Part shown: one piece after another, positions 55,459 through 63,621 of the stretch
How the letters are laid out: each line of letters opens with the position of its first letter
Position numbering within the stretch: the stretch's first letter is position 1
NCBI RefSeq assembly: GCF_031454185.1
Contig: NZ_JAVDQI010000003.1
Span: 124,001-188,000 of the forward strand
Length of the DNA: 64,000 nt
Direction of reading: 5' to 3'
From: Methanococcoides alaskense
GTDB lineage: Archaea > Halobacteriota > Methanosarcinia > Methanosarcinales > Methanosarcinaceae
The notes under the pieces: model-generated
Database searches by the model: none
What the model was told of the DNA's origin: nothing
The model's input: the letters and a program-made list of their open reading frames with translations, nothing else
Made by a program: the position numbers and the translations under genes

Positions 55459-56034
55459 TCAATAATTCTCTGCCTTAACCTCGAAATATGCCCTCGGATG
55501 GTCACATGCAGGACATTTTTCAGGAGCTGCAGGACCTTCATGAATATAACCACAGTTGCGACATCTCCATGCAACAGTACCATCTTTTCTGAATACCATT
55601 TCATGATCCAGATTGGCAGCAAGTTTTAGATAACGTTCTTCATGCCCTTTTTCTGCAACAGCGATATGCCTGAACACAGAAGCGATCTCCAGGAATCCTT
55701 CACTTTCAGCGATATCGGCAAATTCCGGATACATAGTAGTATATTCGTAATTCTCACCAGCAGCCGCAGCTTCAAGATTATCCCTTGTACTTGAGATCAC
55801 GCCAGCAGGGAAAGAAGCTGTGACCTCACCATCCCCACCCTCGAGGAACTTGAAAAGCCTCTCAGCATGTTCCTTCTCATTATCTGCGGTCTCAGCAAAG
55901 ATAGCGGAGATCTGATGATAACCTGCTTTTCTGGCAACAGAAGCAAAGTACGTATACCGATTCCTTGCCTGTGATTCGCCTGCAAAGGCTTTCAATAGAT
56001 TCTTTTCAGTTTCAGTTCCTTTGATACAACTCAT
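55459..56034 (-). CDS. rbr: Rubrerythrin
   Basis: Reduces hydrogen peroxide to water. About 191 residues. Diiron four-helix bundle with AFAGESQARNRY, NEKEHAERLFKFL and VAEKGHEERYL, followed by a C-terminal rubredoxin domain (CRNCGY and CPACDHP, about 154-172). An ATG at 56040 directly abuts the GAGGT site; the ATG at 56034 is better spaced and preferred. In the operon with FNR-type reductase and AfpA, which are plausible electron donors. Confidence 0.95.
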   Translation of the reverse strand: MSCIKGTETEKNLLKAFAGESQARNRYTYFASVARKAGYHQISAIFAETADNEKEHAERLFKFLEGGDGEVTASFPAGVISSTRDNLEAAAAGENYEYTTMYPEFADIAESEGFLEIASVFRHIAVAEKGHEERYLKLAANLDHEMVFRKDGTVAWRCRNCGYIHEGPAAPEKCPACDHPRAYFEVKAENY

Positions 56035-56085
56035 TAACATACCTCGTTTTGTTACATTTCGAAAAACATCATTAATAAATACTGC

Positions 56086-56784
56086 TTAGAATCCAAAAAG
56101 TGCCTCTTTCTTGATCTGTTCCTTAGGAATTCCCATATTGAGAAGTAGTTCTTCAACGGACTTCATCATTGGAGGAGGGCCACAGACATAGACAGTACGT
56201 TCCATAATATCAGAAATATAGTCCGAGATCATTGGTTCACATATACGCCCAGTACAACCCAGCCAATCAGAACCGGCACGTGTCAAAGTATGTATCACCT
56301 TTAAATTAGGATGCTTACTAGCCATTTCATTCATCTCATCCCGGAACGCAATATCATCTTCTACCTTATTGCTATCAAGGAACACGATATCCGTACCAGT
56401 CTTGCTATCGCTGCAATACCTGCATATACTGATCATAGGAGTTATGCCGATACCACCGCTTATGAGGGCGATCTTTTCAAATTCCCCTTCAAAAGTGAAC
56501 CTACCATTGGGCCCGTTGACAATAAGAACATCCCCAGGAGCCATTGCATCGAGTGCATCCGAGTATTCATGCCCAGTAAGTTTTTTAGTGAACTCAAGAT
56601 AACTTTTTTCAGTAGGACTGCTGGATATTGTGAAGGGCTTACGCTGCATTTCACCATTTACGGGAATACTAACAAAGAAATACTGTCCGGCCTTGTACTC
56701 AAAACCTTCAGGTCTTTTGAAACGGAAACTTTTCACATCGTGCGTCTGTTCTATAATTTCAGTAATAGGGGCTTCGAATTCCAC
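56086..56784 (-). CDS. FAD/NAD(P)-binding ferredoxin-reductase-type oxidoreductase
   Basis: 232 residues. FAD domain with RKPFTISSSP (about 49-58) and the NAD(P) domain with ALISGGIGITPMISICRY (about 106-123) and VYVCGPPPMMKSVEELL near the C-terminus. No Fe-S cysteine cluster, unlike PyrK-type subunits. GTG start at 56784, GGAGG eight bases upstream; the start abuts the stop of the iron-sulfur flavoprotein gene. Likely moves electrons between NAD(P)H and the flavoprotein, rubrerythrin or cytochrome of the operon; direction unknown. Confidence 0.88.
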   Translation of the reverse strand: MEFEAPITEIIEQTHDVKSFRFKRPEGFEYKAGQYFFVSIPVNGEMQRKPFTISSSPTEKSYLEFTKKLTGHEYSDALDAMAPGDVLIVNGPNGRFTFEGEFEKIALISGGIGITPMISICRYCSDSKTGTDIVFLDSNKVEDDIAFRDEMNEMASKHPNLKVIHTLTRAGSDWLGCTGRICEPMISDYISDIMERTVYVCGPPPMMKSVEELLLNMGIPKEQIKKEALFGF

Positions 56785-57414
56785 TTAAATATCCTCCGAT
56801 GGTACTTTTTTTAACATTTGAGCCGTCTGAATAAGTCTTCGAACCGTCTTTCGCATACTTCTTAATCCCTCATCATCCACTTCAATACCCTCTGCACCTT
56901 TATCCTGTGACCAGAACGTACCTCCGAGATTAGAACCGAAGGAACCACCGGACACAGGGATCATTTCGCTGATGATATAGAAATTATGTATGACCTGCAA
57001 AGCCGGTTCCTGCCCGCCCACACGGTCACCGCCATCGGCCATTCCAGCACCCACCTTGTTCATAAAGACCTTAGGGTCGCGGGCAACGACTGCACGACAT
57101 CTATCCATTATGGTCTTGGTCTGTCCACTAACAGTACCCTGATAGACAGGGGTGCCTATGATCCAGGCATCCGCCCACTCCATCTTATCATAAAGCTCCA
57201 CAAGATCGTCCTTGTGGATACATCCCTGTTTTGTCCTTACACAATGGTCACAGTGGATACAGAATTTCATATCCTTGCCCTTGGCAGAGAAATATTCTAC
57301 CTCCACATCATATTTCTCCTCAGCATATTCCAAAGCAGCCCTGACCATTCGATCAGTGCCTTTTTTTCGAGGACTGCCCGAGATCCCAAGCAGCTTTATC
57401 GCATTATCAGACAT
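56785..57414 (-). CDS. Iron-sulfur flavoprotein (Isf family)
   Basis: 209 residues, FMN-binding flavodoxin-like fold with LLGISGSPRKKGTDRM (residues 8-23) and the compact cluster motif CIHCDHCVRTKQGC (CX2CX2CX6C, about 52-65). GTPVYQGTVSGQTK is the flavin-contact region. Isf proteins of Methanosarcina take electrons from ferredoxin and can reduce O2 or H2O2. It sits between the multiheme cytochrome and the FNR-type gene with gaps of 16 and 0 bases, indicating one transcript. Confidence 0.9.
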   Translation of the reverse strand: MSDNAIKLLGISGSPRKKGTDRMVRAALEYAEEKYDVEVEYFSAKGKDMKFCIHCDHCVRTKQGCIHKDDLVELYDKMEWADAWIIGTPVYQGTVSGQTKTIMDRCRAVVARDPKVFMNKVGAGMADGGDRVGGQEPALQVIHNFYIISEMIPVSGGSFGSNLGGTFWSQDKGAEGIEVDDEGLRSMRKTVRRLIQTAQMLKKVPSEDI

Positions 57415-57430
57415 ATTTATTTCTCCAATA

Positions 57431-58804
57431 TCATTTTAGGATCCTGCCAACACAACCAGCTGCGATCAGTGAAAATATAAGCAATATTACACCAAATCCC
57501 GGTGTTGACTCTGAAGGCACTTCAGCATCCCCATTGATAGAACCATAGGCTTCTGCCATATCGATCACGGGAACTTCATAAATACCCTTACCGAACAGTT
57601 CATCAACAATACTCTGAGGTGCGGAGCGGTATAATAGTTTTGCTTCAACGAGAATAGGATCCGCAGCTCCCTCCGGCATAACGAACGAATGGGATTCGAC
57701 AGCCGTATCACCCGGAAGTATTCGATTATCGGAAACAATAGCCTCAGCTTGCCATAGTTTAGTTGTCACATCCCCATCAGCATCAGAAAGGACCGTGTGG
57801 TAGATGATACCATCTTCGACATTGCCTTCACCATCAAGCGTTCCGGAACTGTATAATAGCACTCCATCGGCATCAGTTGCTGAGACAGATACCCACATCT
57901 GCCTTATTTCAGAGATCCCTGTAGGCAATTTATGACCGGCACCGGAGTTGGTAACAGATACTTGGATAGAAACATCATCACCGGAAATTGCATCTTCCGG
58001 TGCGTCCACCTCAATTGTTGCAGCCTTTTGAAGCCTTTCAACAGCAGCATCACCGGCTCTTCCATCAGTTAGGATATCAAGCATGAAGTAGTTGCCACCA
58101 ACGATCTCATGTACAGGAATATGGTCCCTCTTAGGAGAACTGGATGCGGATCGGCCAGGGTCTGCTTCGAAATGTGTTATACCCGGGCTCATGTGACAAT
58201 CCTGACAAACCACACCTTCTTCTGCATAAGAGCTTTCGGACCAGGAAGTATAGGTATCATCAAGAGGCAGGCCATTGAAAGGGCTGTTCACATTATGGCA
58301 CATTCCGCAATAATCAGCCTCCGTGTAAAGACCATTGAACTCAGACTCATGAAATGCCGAAGATGCATCATCGAGCGGGCCCCATTTTACATCACCAGGA
58401 CTTGAAACAAATGAACCGTCGCCAGGACCTGAACTTTCGGATACTGTGTGACAGAAATCACATTGGGCACCTTCCGCGGCCACATCACTTATCATAGAAC
58501 CATCGATGGGAGGAACTTCACCACTGACGACACCGATGGGAGTGTGGCAGCGTGAACAGAATTCATCGGTCTGACCATTGGTATCTTCACTTGCAAGCAG
58601 GACCTCTTTCTGATATAGAGGATCTGTATAAGCATACGCATGCATACTATCATCATGCTGACTACGCAATATAGCATGGCAATTCGCACATTTTGAATTG
58701 GTCACGAAATCTTCAGAGTTCAACTCATCAAATCCTGTAGGATCAACGGCTGAGGCAGTACATGTGACAAACAGGATCGCAGCTACGAACAATAAGAATG
58801 TCAA
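57431..58804 (-). CDS. Five-heme c-type cytochrome with PGF-CTERM anchor
   Basis: 457 residues as read from a TTG at 58804. Five CxxCH heme motifs: CANCH, CSRCH, CDFCH, CGMCH, CQDCH, all in the first half (about 38-205), resembling cytochrome c554-type folds. A beta-sandwich-like region follows (about 255-420). The C-terminus STPGFG plus a hydrophobic helix and basic end is a PGF-CTERM signal, so the protein should be lipid-anchored outside the cell. The TTG lacks a ribosome site; an in-frame ATT at 58823-58825 would restore a basic signal-peptide start (KYIHLALTFLLF) eight bases after a GGGGG site. First gene of the flavoprotein operon. Confidence 0.88.
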   Translation of the reverse strand: MTFLLFVAAILFVTCTASAVDPTGFDELNSEDFVTNSKCANCHAILRSQHDDSMHAYAYTDPLYQKEVLLASEDTNGQTDEFCSRCHTPIGVVSGEVPPIDGSMISDVAAEGAQCDFCHTVSESSGPGDGSFVSSPGDVKWGPLDDASSAFHESEFNGLYTEADYCGMCHNVNSPFNGLPLDDTYTSWSESSYAEEGVVCQDCHMSPGITHFEADPGRSASSSPKRDHIPVHEIVGGNYFMLDILTDGRAGDAAVERLQKAATIEVDAPEDAISGDDVSIQVSVTNSGAGHKLPTGISEIRQMWVSVSATDADGVLLYSSGTLDGEGNVEDGIIYHTVLSDADGDVTTKLWQAEAIVSDNRILPGDTAVESHSFVMPEGAADPILVEAKLLYRSAPQSIVDELFGKGIYEVPVIDMAEAYGSINGDAEVPSESTPGFGVILLIFSLIAAGCVGRILK

Positions 58805-58953
58805 AGCTAAATGAATATACTTAATATGAGAAACCCCCTGAGATCATTTTTAAAAATGAATGAACAAGGGAACAAGGCCTAAAAAAAGAGGTCGATGAGA
58901 AATTATTCGACCCATATGGTATTGCGCCCTTATCCTTCGACCGAAAGATTGAG

Positions 58954-59304
58954 TTATTTCAACATTTTTAGCGCATCACGGCATGCTGCCACAGCAGGTG
59001 CACCGGATGTTACGGAGATGACCTCCATGGTTTCCATGATCTCCTCTTTTGTCGCACCGTTCTTCAATGCACTTTTCATCTGTGCCACCGTGCAGGATTC
59101 ACACTGCTTGGAAGCTACAACAGCAAGTGCCATCAATATTTTTACTTTTGCAGGAAGGGCACCATCTGTAAGGATCTTTTGATCGCATCGGGTGTACTTC
59201 TTTACAAAATGAGGATCCAGTTCATGTAAGGTCTCAAGTATCTGAGGTGTGAACCCCATCTTGTCCCCAATGTCGTCTATTACTTTTTTGCTTTCTTCAC
59301 TCAT
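58954..59304 (-). CDS. Carboxymuconolactone decarboxylase family (AhpD-like) protein
   Basis: 116-residue helical protein with the CxxC motif CESC (about 69-72) in the family context LMALAVVASKQCESCTVAQMKSALKNGAT. Such proteins are mostly peroxidase-like or disulfide reductants rather than decarboxylases. AGGGAGTGA lies upstream of the ATG. The gap to the cytochrome gene start is about 130-150 bases; it may be expressed separately within the same oxygen-defence island. Confidence 0.88.
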   Translation of the reverse strand: MSEESKKVIDDIGDKMGFTPQILETLHELDPHFVKKYTRCDQKILTDGALPAKVKILMALAVVASKQCESCTVAQMKSALKNGATKEEIMETMEVISVTSGAPAVAACRDALKMLK

Positions 59305-59355
59305 ATTATGTCACTCCCTAATTAATAATTTATAAATTTATAAGCATCAATGCGA

Positions 59356-59574
59356 TCAGTCAAAGCCATCAACAATAGTGTTGCTCAGACAGTAGTTGCA
59401 CAGAATCTTTGTAAGGCCATTGTGCATACGCTTAGTATGTGGTGGTGCCCCTGCTGAGACCGAAAGAATAAGCTCTTTTGAGTGGTCCACACAAAGTCCT
59501 TTTCCACATAATATACAGACAGCTGCAGCTTCAGTGTCTTTGTCCTCTTCCATACAATCATAACATTTCATCAT
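59356..59574 (-). CDS. DUF2180 small cysteine-rich protein
   Basis: About 72 residues. Starts MMKCYDC, then CILCGKGLCVDH and a final CNYC: a B-box/zinc-finger-like pattern of the DUF2180 family, function unknown. A GTG at 59583 is part of the GAGGTGG ribosome site; the ATG at 59574 is preferred (59571 is also possible). Ten bases after the second DUF2180 gene on the same strand. Confidence 0.82.
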   Translation of the reverse strand: MMKCYDCMEEDKDTEAAAVCILCGKGLCVDHSKELILSVSAGAPPHTKRMHNGLTKILCNYCLSNTIVDGFD

Positions 59575-59584
59575 GGTATCCACC

Positions 59585-59821
59585 TCACTGGTTCCCTATT
59601 AGAGCATCATGGCATGGTGTGCACACTATCTTGAGCATTGGCTGCATGTCCTTTATCTTACAGGAATCGCCCATACAACTCAGCTTGATGTCATATTCCC
59701 CATCCCATTTCGGGATCTTTTCACGCATTAGATGGTCTTTGCAGACCCCTCTGCCACATACTATACAGATGCCTAAAACATCCGAGTCTTTTCCGTTCTT
59801 TGCACATTCATAACATTTCAT
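59585..59821 (-). CDS. DUF2180 small cysteine-rich protein, second copy
   Basis: About 78 residues: MKCYECAKNG, CIVCGRGVCKDH, a pair LSCMGDSC and a final CTPC. Paralogue of the downstream gene. Zinc binding is likely. GGTGAT five bases before the ATG at 59821; the ATG overlaps the stop of an upstream cysteine-rich mini-ORF (ATGA), so translation is coupled to it. Confidence 0.82.
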   Translation of the reverse strand: MKCYECAKNGKDSDVLGICIVCGRGVCKDHLMREKIPKWDGEYDIKLSCMGDSCKIKDMQPMLKIVCTPCHDALIGNQ

Positions 59822-59997
59822 TCGATCACCCGATGTATTCTTTCGAAAAGGTGTTTGTCTGTAAATCGTTTCAACGGATATATGGGACAAGATCCGGAGA
59901 TCATCAATTTGCACATGCATCCAGCATCATCTTCGATCACTATTGCTAATGAGAATGTGCAGAGAGGAATATTTAAAGAGTTGCCTGAAAAATGCAT
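59818..59997 (-). CDS. Unannotated cysteine-rich mini-protein coupled to DUF2180
   Basis: Small frame ending in the ATGA overlap with the DUF2180 start. The distinctive part is DDAGCMCKLMISGSCPIYPL with CxC...C spacing, followed by an amphipathic charged end (KRFTDKHLFERIHRVIE). From the ATG at 59997 it has 59 residues and AGGG about eight bases upstream; a GTG at 59940 would give 40 residues and lies just downstream of a TATA-like TTTAAATAT (59969-59977), as a nearly leaderless transcript. No family was recognised. Support is the coupling and the ordered cysteine pattern. Confidence 0.45.
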   Translation of the reverse strand: MHFSGNSLNIPLCTFSLAIVIEDDAGCMCKLMISGSCPIYPLKRFTDKHLFERIHRVIE

Positions 59998-60316
59998 CAG
60001 ATAACCCTGAACTCCCACTTTATTGAATGATATCTCCGAAAGTCCCCTTGAATTCCATAGATGGATCCATTACTACTCTTAAAAATAGGTTAGATGAATA
60101 TTTATGCATATCGGTATTTCAAAAGTGACAGAAGAGCATTGGTATGAGAGAGTGGTGAAACATACAGGAATAAAGAGAAAATGCCACCGATCTTGAAAGA
60201 ACATCAGAAACAGAATATAAGAATAGCAGGGGTAATGTTGCCCATTCGGAATAAACCAATAAGGTTTTAATATATGCACGTAATCCTGAATAGCATTATT
60301 AAATTGGAGGAATTAA
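59998..60316 (+). promoter_or_regulatory. Upstream region and promoter of mer
   Basis: Gap of about 320 bases without a convincing gene. Near its right end TTTAATATATG (60266-60276) is a good TATA element; a start near 60298 leaves a short leader with GGAGGAA directly before the mer ATG. The rest shows no clear repeat or RNA. Confidence 0.55.
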
Positions 60317-61303
60317 ATGACATTCGGAATAGAATTCGTGCCAAATGATCCAGTGCTTAAGATCGCACATTACGCAAAGCTCGCAGAACAGCAAGGATTT
60401 GACAATGTGTGGATCACTGACCACTACAACAATCGTGACGTTTACTCAACACTGGCAGTTCTTGCCATGAACACAAACAGCATCAAGATCGGTACCGGCG
60501 TTACAAACCCCTACACAAGGAACGCAGCTATCACAGCTTCAAGCATTGGTGCAATTAACGAGATATCCGGCGGACGTGCTATCTTAGGTCTTGGCCCTGG
60601 TGACAAGGCAACCTTCGATGCAATGGGAATTGAATGGGAAAAACCACTCACCACCACAAAGGAAAATATCTCTGCGCTTCGCTCATTCTTCGCAGGTGAG
60701 AAAGTAACAATGGACGGAGATATGGTCCAGTTCGGCGGTGCAAAGTTAGCATTCAAGACCGGTGACATACCTATATACATGGGTGCACAGGGTCCAAAGA
60801 TGCTCGAGCTCGCAGGAGAGGTCGCAGACGGTGTCCTTATCAATGCATCACACCCAAAGGACTTTGAAGTGGCAGTAAAGCAGATCACATCCGGTGCAAA
60901 GAAAGCAGGCAGAGATCCAAAGGACGTTGATGTTGCAGCATACGCATGCTTCTCAATTGACAAGGATGCTGCAAAAGCAAGAAGCGCAGCAAAGGTCGTT
61001 GTTGCATTCATTGTTGCAGGTTCACCTGACATGGTCCTTGAGCGCCACGGCATTGATGTCGCTGCAAAGGCAGACATCGGCGGAGCTATCGCAAAGGGCG
61101 ACTTCGGATCACTCATGGGTGACATGGTCACAAACAACATGATGGAATCATTCTCCATATCCGGTACACCAGACGACTGTAAAGCAAGGATCAATGAATT
61201 GCTTGACATCGGTGTTACTCAGATCGTTGCAGGTTCACCTATCGGACCTAACAAAGAAAAAGCGATCAAACTCATCGGAAAGGAGATCATCGGTGGGAAC
61301 TGA
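60317..61303 (+). CDS. mer: 5,10-Methylenetetrahydromethanopterin reductase, F420-dependent
   Basis: Interconverts methylene-H4MPT (H4SPT) and methyl-H4MPT with F420H2 in the C1 pathway. 328 residues of the bacterial-luciferase-like TIM barrel: MTFGIEFVPNDP start, ITDHYNNRDVYSTLAVLA (about 36-53), GTGVTNPYTRNAA, GRAILGLGPGDKATF and IPIYMGAQGPKMLEL. Very strong ribosome site GGAGGAA. Codon use resembles mcr, suggesting high expression. Stop overlaps fpoF start (TGATG). Confidence 0.97.
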   Translation: MTFGIEFVPNDPVLKIAHYAKLAEQQGFDNVWITDHYNNRDVYSTLAVLAMNTNSIKIGTGVTNPYTRNAAITASSIGAINEISGGRAILGLGPGDKATFDAMGIEWEKPLTTTKENISALRSFFAGEKVTMDGDMVQFGGAKLAFKTGDIPIYMGAQGPKMLELAGEVADGVLINASHPKDFEVAVKQITSGAKKAGRDPKDVDVAAYACFSIDKDAAKARSAAKVVVAFIVAGSPDMVLERHGIDVAAKADIGGAIAKGDFGSLMGDMVTNNMMESFSISGTPDDCKARINELLDIGVTQIVAGSPIGPNKEKAIKLIGKEIIGGN

Positions 61304-62334
61304 TGGTTTATCCTAAAATTATGGACGTCATTAAATATGACGTCTGTACCGCTTGTGGGGCATGCGTTTCAGCATGTCCTGCCGGTGCAATAATAATGGG
61401 TGACAAGGCAGCGGAGATCCGCGACCCCGACAGCCTCGAACTGTACACAAATGGTGCTGCTCCTAATGTATGTGAGGGATGTCTTACATGCAGCAGGATC
61501 TGCCCGGTCGTTGACGGTTACTTCGAGGACGAGTTCGCTAACGTCAGAAGCTTCCTTGCCGCAAAGAGCAACATTGCCGGTCAGGACGGTGGTGTTACTT
61601 CCGCTATTGCACGATCACTCCTTAGACAGGGTGAGATCGACTGTGTTGTCGGCATCACCAGAAATGAAAAATGGGAAACTGAGCTTGAACTCTTCACAAG
61701 TGCAGAAGATGTCGAAAAAGCAAAGGGTACCAAATACACATACGATTCAGTCCTTTCAGTACTAAGAGATCCATTCAGCAAGTATGAAAAGATCGCTGTG
61801 ATCGGTGTACCATGTCAGGCACACGGCGCAAGACTTATTTCAGAGAACGTAAACGACAAAATTGTCCTTATCGTAGGTCTGCTCTGCATGGAAAGCTTCC
61901 ACCAGGAAGTCATGACAGATGAGATCATACCTGAGATAATGGGCGTCAAAGCCGAAGATGTTGTCAAGATGGACTTTGGCAAAGGTAAGTTCTGGGCATA
62001 CACCAAAGATGGTGAAGAGCACAATGTACCTATTGCAAAGGTTGCTCCTCATGCGAGGAACCCATGCCACCATTGTAATGACTACACATCAGTCTTTGCA
62101 GACATATCAGTAGGTTCAGTAGGCACACCAGATGGCTGGAACTCTGTACTTATACGCACCGATGCGGGTGAAAAGTACTTTAAGATGGTCGAAAGTGAAC
62201 TTGAGTTCATGGAAGACCCAAAGCCGGGAATGTTCCTTATTGAGAAACTGACTAAAATGAAACATGACAACAACTCTGCACACTACCTAGAAGTGTGTGA
62301 GAAATTCTCATTCGATGATGGCGGTTTCCGTTAA
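61303..62334 (+). CDS. fpoF: F420H2 dehydrogenase subunit FpoF (F420H2-oxidising module)
   Basis: FrhB-type flavoprotein that oxidises F420H2 and feeds electrons to the membrane Fpo complex or to ferredoxin. 343 residues: two 4Fe-4S motifs (CTACGACVSACP near 15-26, CEGCLTCSRICP near 57-68), then the FrhB domain with GQDGGVTSAIARSLL, GVPCQAHGARL and NPCHHCNDYTS. One-base overlap with mer, so the two are coupled; this mer-fpoF pairing is known in Methanosarcina. Confidence 0.94.
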   Translation: MVYPKIMDVIKYDVCTACGACVSACPAGAIIMGDKAAEIRDPDSLELYTNGAAPNVCEGCLTCSRICPVVDGYFEDEFANVRSFLAAKSNIAGQDGGVTSAIARSLLRQGEIDCVVGITRNEKWETELELFTSAEDVEKAKGTKYTYDSVLSVLRDPFSKYEKIAVIGVPCQAHGARLISENVNDKIVLIVGLLCMESFHQEVMTDEIIPEIMGVKAEDVVKMDFGKGKFWAYTKDGEEHNVPIAKVAPHARNPCHHCNDYTSVFADISVGSVGTPDGWNSVLIRTDAGEKYFKMVESELEFMEDPKPGMFLIEKLTKMKHDNNSAHYLEVCEKFSFDDGGFR

Positions 62335-62351
62335 CGTTGTTGAGCATGAAT

Positions 62352-62858
62352 ATGAAAAGGGCATTTTACATTGGGCGCTTCCAGCCATTCCACCTGGGCC
62401 ATCACTCCGTGATAACCAGCATCGCCGAAGAGGTCGATGAACTTATAATAGGAATAGGAAGTGCCCAAACAAGCCATGAAGTGAATAACCCATTCACTGC
62501 TGGTGAAAGAGTTATGATGATCAGGCATGCCCTTGAAGACATTGACGTTCATTTTTATGCATTGCCCATAGACGATACACTACAAAATCCTATATGGGTC
62601 TCTTATGTGACGTCCAGAACACCACCTTTTGATACGGTCTATACCAATAACCCCCTAGTCATAGAACTTTTTGAAGAGACAGGAGTTACAGTAAAGCAGC
62701 CACCCATGTACCACAGGAACGAGTATTCGGGCACAGAGATACGCAGACGTATGCTTGAAGGGGAAGAATGGAAACACCTTGTACCGGATGCCGTTGCTGA
62801 TGTCATTGAAGAGATCAACGGCGTAAGACGCTTAAGACGCGTTGCAGGTACGGACTGA
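62352..62858 (+). CDS. nadM: Nicotinamide-nucleotide adenylyltransferase, archaeal type
   Basis: Makes NAD from NMN and ATP. About 168 residues. The nucleotidyltransferase motif is GRFQPFHLGHHSVI (about 8-21) and the second signature SGTEIRRRM is near residue 124. An in-frame ATG at 62346 and TTG at 62337 exist; the ATG at 62352 gives the family N-terminus. Eighteen bases after fpoF, possibly in the same transcript. Confidence 0.93.
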   Translation: MKRAFYIGRFQPFHLGHHSVITSIAEEVDELIIGIGSAQTSHEVNNPFTAGERVMMIRHALEDIDVHFYALPIDDTLQNPIWVSYVTSRTPPFDTVYTNNPLVIELFEETGVTVKQPPMYHRNEYSGTEIRRRMLEGEEWKHLVPDAVADVIEEINGVRRLRRVAGTD

Positions 62859-62864
62859 AATTTA

Positions 62865-62901
62865 ATATTTTTAAAAAAAAGGGATGGTGAAGAACACCAT
62901 C
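62865..62901 (-). terminator. Terminator after the lipoprotein gene
   Basis: GATGGTG-AAGAA-CACCATC (62883-62901) followed on the minus strand by CCC and a run of eight T (62873-62880). It ends the minus-strand lipoprotein transcript and may stop the nadM side as well. Confidence 0.7.
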
Positions 62902-62950
62902 AAATAATTGCATTCCTGAGTTCTGTTTTGAAAGAATTGATATTACACTC

Positions 62951-63406
62951 TTAAACAACAAGGGAAGCTTCTTCTATCCAGAGACCAACATTATTCTGGT
63001 AGCGTGTAATCCTTCCAACATAAGTGATCTCCTGACCTTTTATGACCTGTGAAACAGCCTCATTCTGGTCCTGACTGAAGGTCACACCCGCATCAGAAAG
63101 GGAACCCGGACAGTGCTGAACCTGAACTGTATATGAGTTGCCATTATTAGTAACAGCAAATACGGTCCCTGTCCACTGAACGAAATTGCCTTTGTACTCT
63201 TCATCGATCAGAGTTGCAATCTCATCCTGAGTAACTTCAGAATCGCAATAAATGCTCCCAAGATCATCAAATGATGTGCTCACAACATCTACACCAAGAT
63301 CTTCTGCGACCTCTGATACCTCTTCAGTATCCCCTGAATCAGAACATCCGGATACCACCAACACTGCCATCAACAACAGAACAATTCCTATTTTTATGAA
63401 TCTCAT
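62951..63406 (-). CDS. Secreted lipoprotein, possible OB-fold
   Basis: 151 residues. Type II-like signal with hydrophobic 6-18 and lipobox VVSGC (Cys21), followed by an acidic linker. The second half (about 70-151) reads as alternating strands (GNFVQWTGTVFAV, QEITYVGRITRYQ, VGLWIEEASLVV), similar to OB-fold or tRNA-anticodon-like lipoproteins seen in methanogens. Function unknown. AGGGAGT precedes the ATG. Confidence 0.75.
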   Translation of the reverse strand: MRFIKIGIVLLLMAVLVVSGCSDSGDTEEVSEVAEDLGVDVVSTSFDDLGSIYCDSEVTQDEIATLIDEEYKGNFVQWTGTVFAVTNNGNSYTVQVQHCPGSLSDAGVTFSQDQNEAVSQVIKGQEITYVGRITRYQNNVGLWIEEASLVV

Positions 63407-63621
63407 ACTATACTCCCTTATGAAAATATAATTAAAATAGATAGGTGTTAAGCATATTTACATTTTACTAAAGAGCATATATGAAATTTATGAAGATCAT
63501 ATGCAAATAAAATATGGTGCCAGCTAACAATTTCTGATGTTGTCTGGAACGAAAAAAGGATGAAGAGTTGACAGAACAGAATATTATGGTGCTACACCCG
63601 ACAAAAAAATAAGATGAGATA

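Noticed and set aside
60019..60316. Short frames in the gap before mer
   Set aside because: Composition is AT-rich non-coding, there are no ribosome sites, and none has a recognisable protein pattern.
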